A stretch of DNA of 64,000 bases. It comes from Bin5 sp965221345 (GTDB lineage: Bacteria > Chloroflexota > Anaerolineae > Caldilineales > Caldilineaceae). The translations under genes and the position numbers were made by a program. Shown piece by piece: positions 63,545 through 64,000 of this stretch. The DNA is taken from NCBI GenBank assembly GCA_965221345.1, contig CBDCSD010000002.1:3286001-3350000 (forward strand), given 5' to 3'. The notes under the pieces are model-generated. The model ran no database searches, was not told the DNA's origin, and saw only the letters and a program-made list of their open reading frames with translations. Position 1 is the first letter of the stretch, and every line of letters starts with the position of its first letter.

Positions 63545-64000
63545 TCACTGGTTAAGATATCGCCGCACATTCTCCAAATGCTCATCAAACGTCTCCGCGA
63601 AGACGTGCCCGCCGCCGCCATCCGCATTGGCCGCATAGTAGAAATAACTATGCCGCTGAGGGTACAGCACCGCCCGAAAGGAGTCCTCGCCGGGACTGGC
63701 TATTGGACCGGGCGGGAGACCTCCGTGTCTATACGTGTTAAAGGGACTGTGGACTTCCTGGAACTCTTCCAGAAATACAGGAGTCTTCCACCACTGACCA
63801 CTCTCCGCCTGGTAGCCCATCCCATACTGCACCGTTGCGTCAGACTCGAGCCACATGCCGTTGGCCAGTCGATTGAGGAAAACGCCTGCAATGACCGGGC
63901 GATCCTCGGCCAAAACCGCCTCCCTCTCGACTATGCTGGCCAATATCAGCGAATCGTACAGATTCAGCGGATTTACGCCATCGGCCTCGGCTTGAAGGTA
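63545..64000 (-). CDS. mltG: Endolytic murein transglycosylase MltG (5' partial)
   Basis: The C-terminal 151 residues of MltG (YceG family), a membrane-anchored lytic transglycosylase that cuts nascent peptidoglycan strands. The catalytic Glu lies in ASIVEREA; further family blocks are AGVFLNRLANGMWLESDATVQYGMG (core quoted) and SPFNTYRHGGLPPGPIASPG. The frame stays open to the end of the window, so the N-terminus and membrane anchor are outside. A peptidoglycan enzyme is consistent with a cell-wall-bearing host. Confidence 0.93.
   Translation of the reverse strand, partial: YLQAEADGVNPLNLYDSLILASIVEREAVLAEDRPVIAGVFLNRLANGMWLESDATVQYGMGYQAESGQWWKTPVFLEEFQEVHSPFNTYRHGGLPPGPIASPGEDSFRAVLYPQRHSYFYYAANADGGGGHVFAETFDEHLENVRRYLNQ

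Overview
The window looks like a chromosomal segment of a Chloroflexota bacterium, probably near Caldilineales/Anaerolineae. This is inferred from gene content and not proven. The content is a PIN/TRAM membrane protein, a CcmF-type cytochrome c maturation gene, many Tat/lipoprotein-type ABC binding proteins, several phytanoyl-CoA-dioxygenase-like (PhyH) oxygenases, a LamG-N,N-dimethylformamidase-like protein, an M29 aminopeptidase and a DUF3054 protein. I see no phage, plasmid, IS element, rRNA or CRISPR array. Two tRNA genes (Lys-CTT and Leu-TAA) lie near opposite ends.

About 0-27 kb is a mixed housekeeping region. It holds the end of a livF-type ATPase, two sugar/hydroxyacid oxidoreductases, rpmG with its own promoter and leader hairpin, tRNA-Lys, an aminopeptidase-homocysteine methyltransferase pair, and a lipoprotein cytochrome c. 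These are followed by a pterin dehydratase, rlmB-cysS, a PIN/TRAM protein, a glycosyltransferase, threonine synthase beside an unusual fold-type II PLP enzyme, and xseA. A small arsenic locus follows (arsR with a palindromic operator, arsM, and the stump of an MFS exporter). Then comes a five-gene minus-strand operon: copA, ccmF, a ccmI-like gene, a zinc alcohol dehydrogenase and an MBL-fold protein.

About 27-63 kb is a scavenging/catabolic island. In order it holds: a LamG-dimethylformamidase-like protein; a family-5 binding protein with two permeases and a sialidase-like propeller protein; a broken second copy of the dimethylformamidase-like 3' end; a family-1 sugar importer with a PhyH oxygenase and a PfkB kinase; a lone family-5 binding protein; a complete ECF module (S, then A-A-T); a plus-strand operon of PhyH, DppB, DppC, amidohydrolase, Rieske ferredoxin and SIS protein; and a convergent minus-strand operon of binding protein, DppB, OppD, OppF, DppC and PhyH. 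Only this last operon encodes OppD/OppF ATPases, so the other family-5-type permeases must borrow ATPases encoded in this operon or outside the window. The recurring pairing of an importer with a PhyH oxygenase is the main theme: small organic molecules are probably imported and then hydroxylated or cleaved inside the cell. The substrates cannot be read from the sequence.

The most notable anomalies are a gene-conversion-like mosaic between the two dimethylformamidase-like 3' ends, a frameshift that separates the signal peptide of the last binding protein from its mature domain, and a 16-bp palindrome directly in front of the ECF S component. Also notable are a 28-bp operator overlapping the arsR promoter and an extra stretch of about 15 residues in the truncated LivF. 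The window ends inside mltG.
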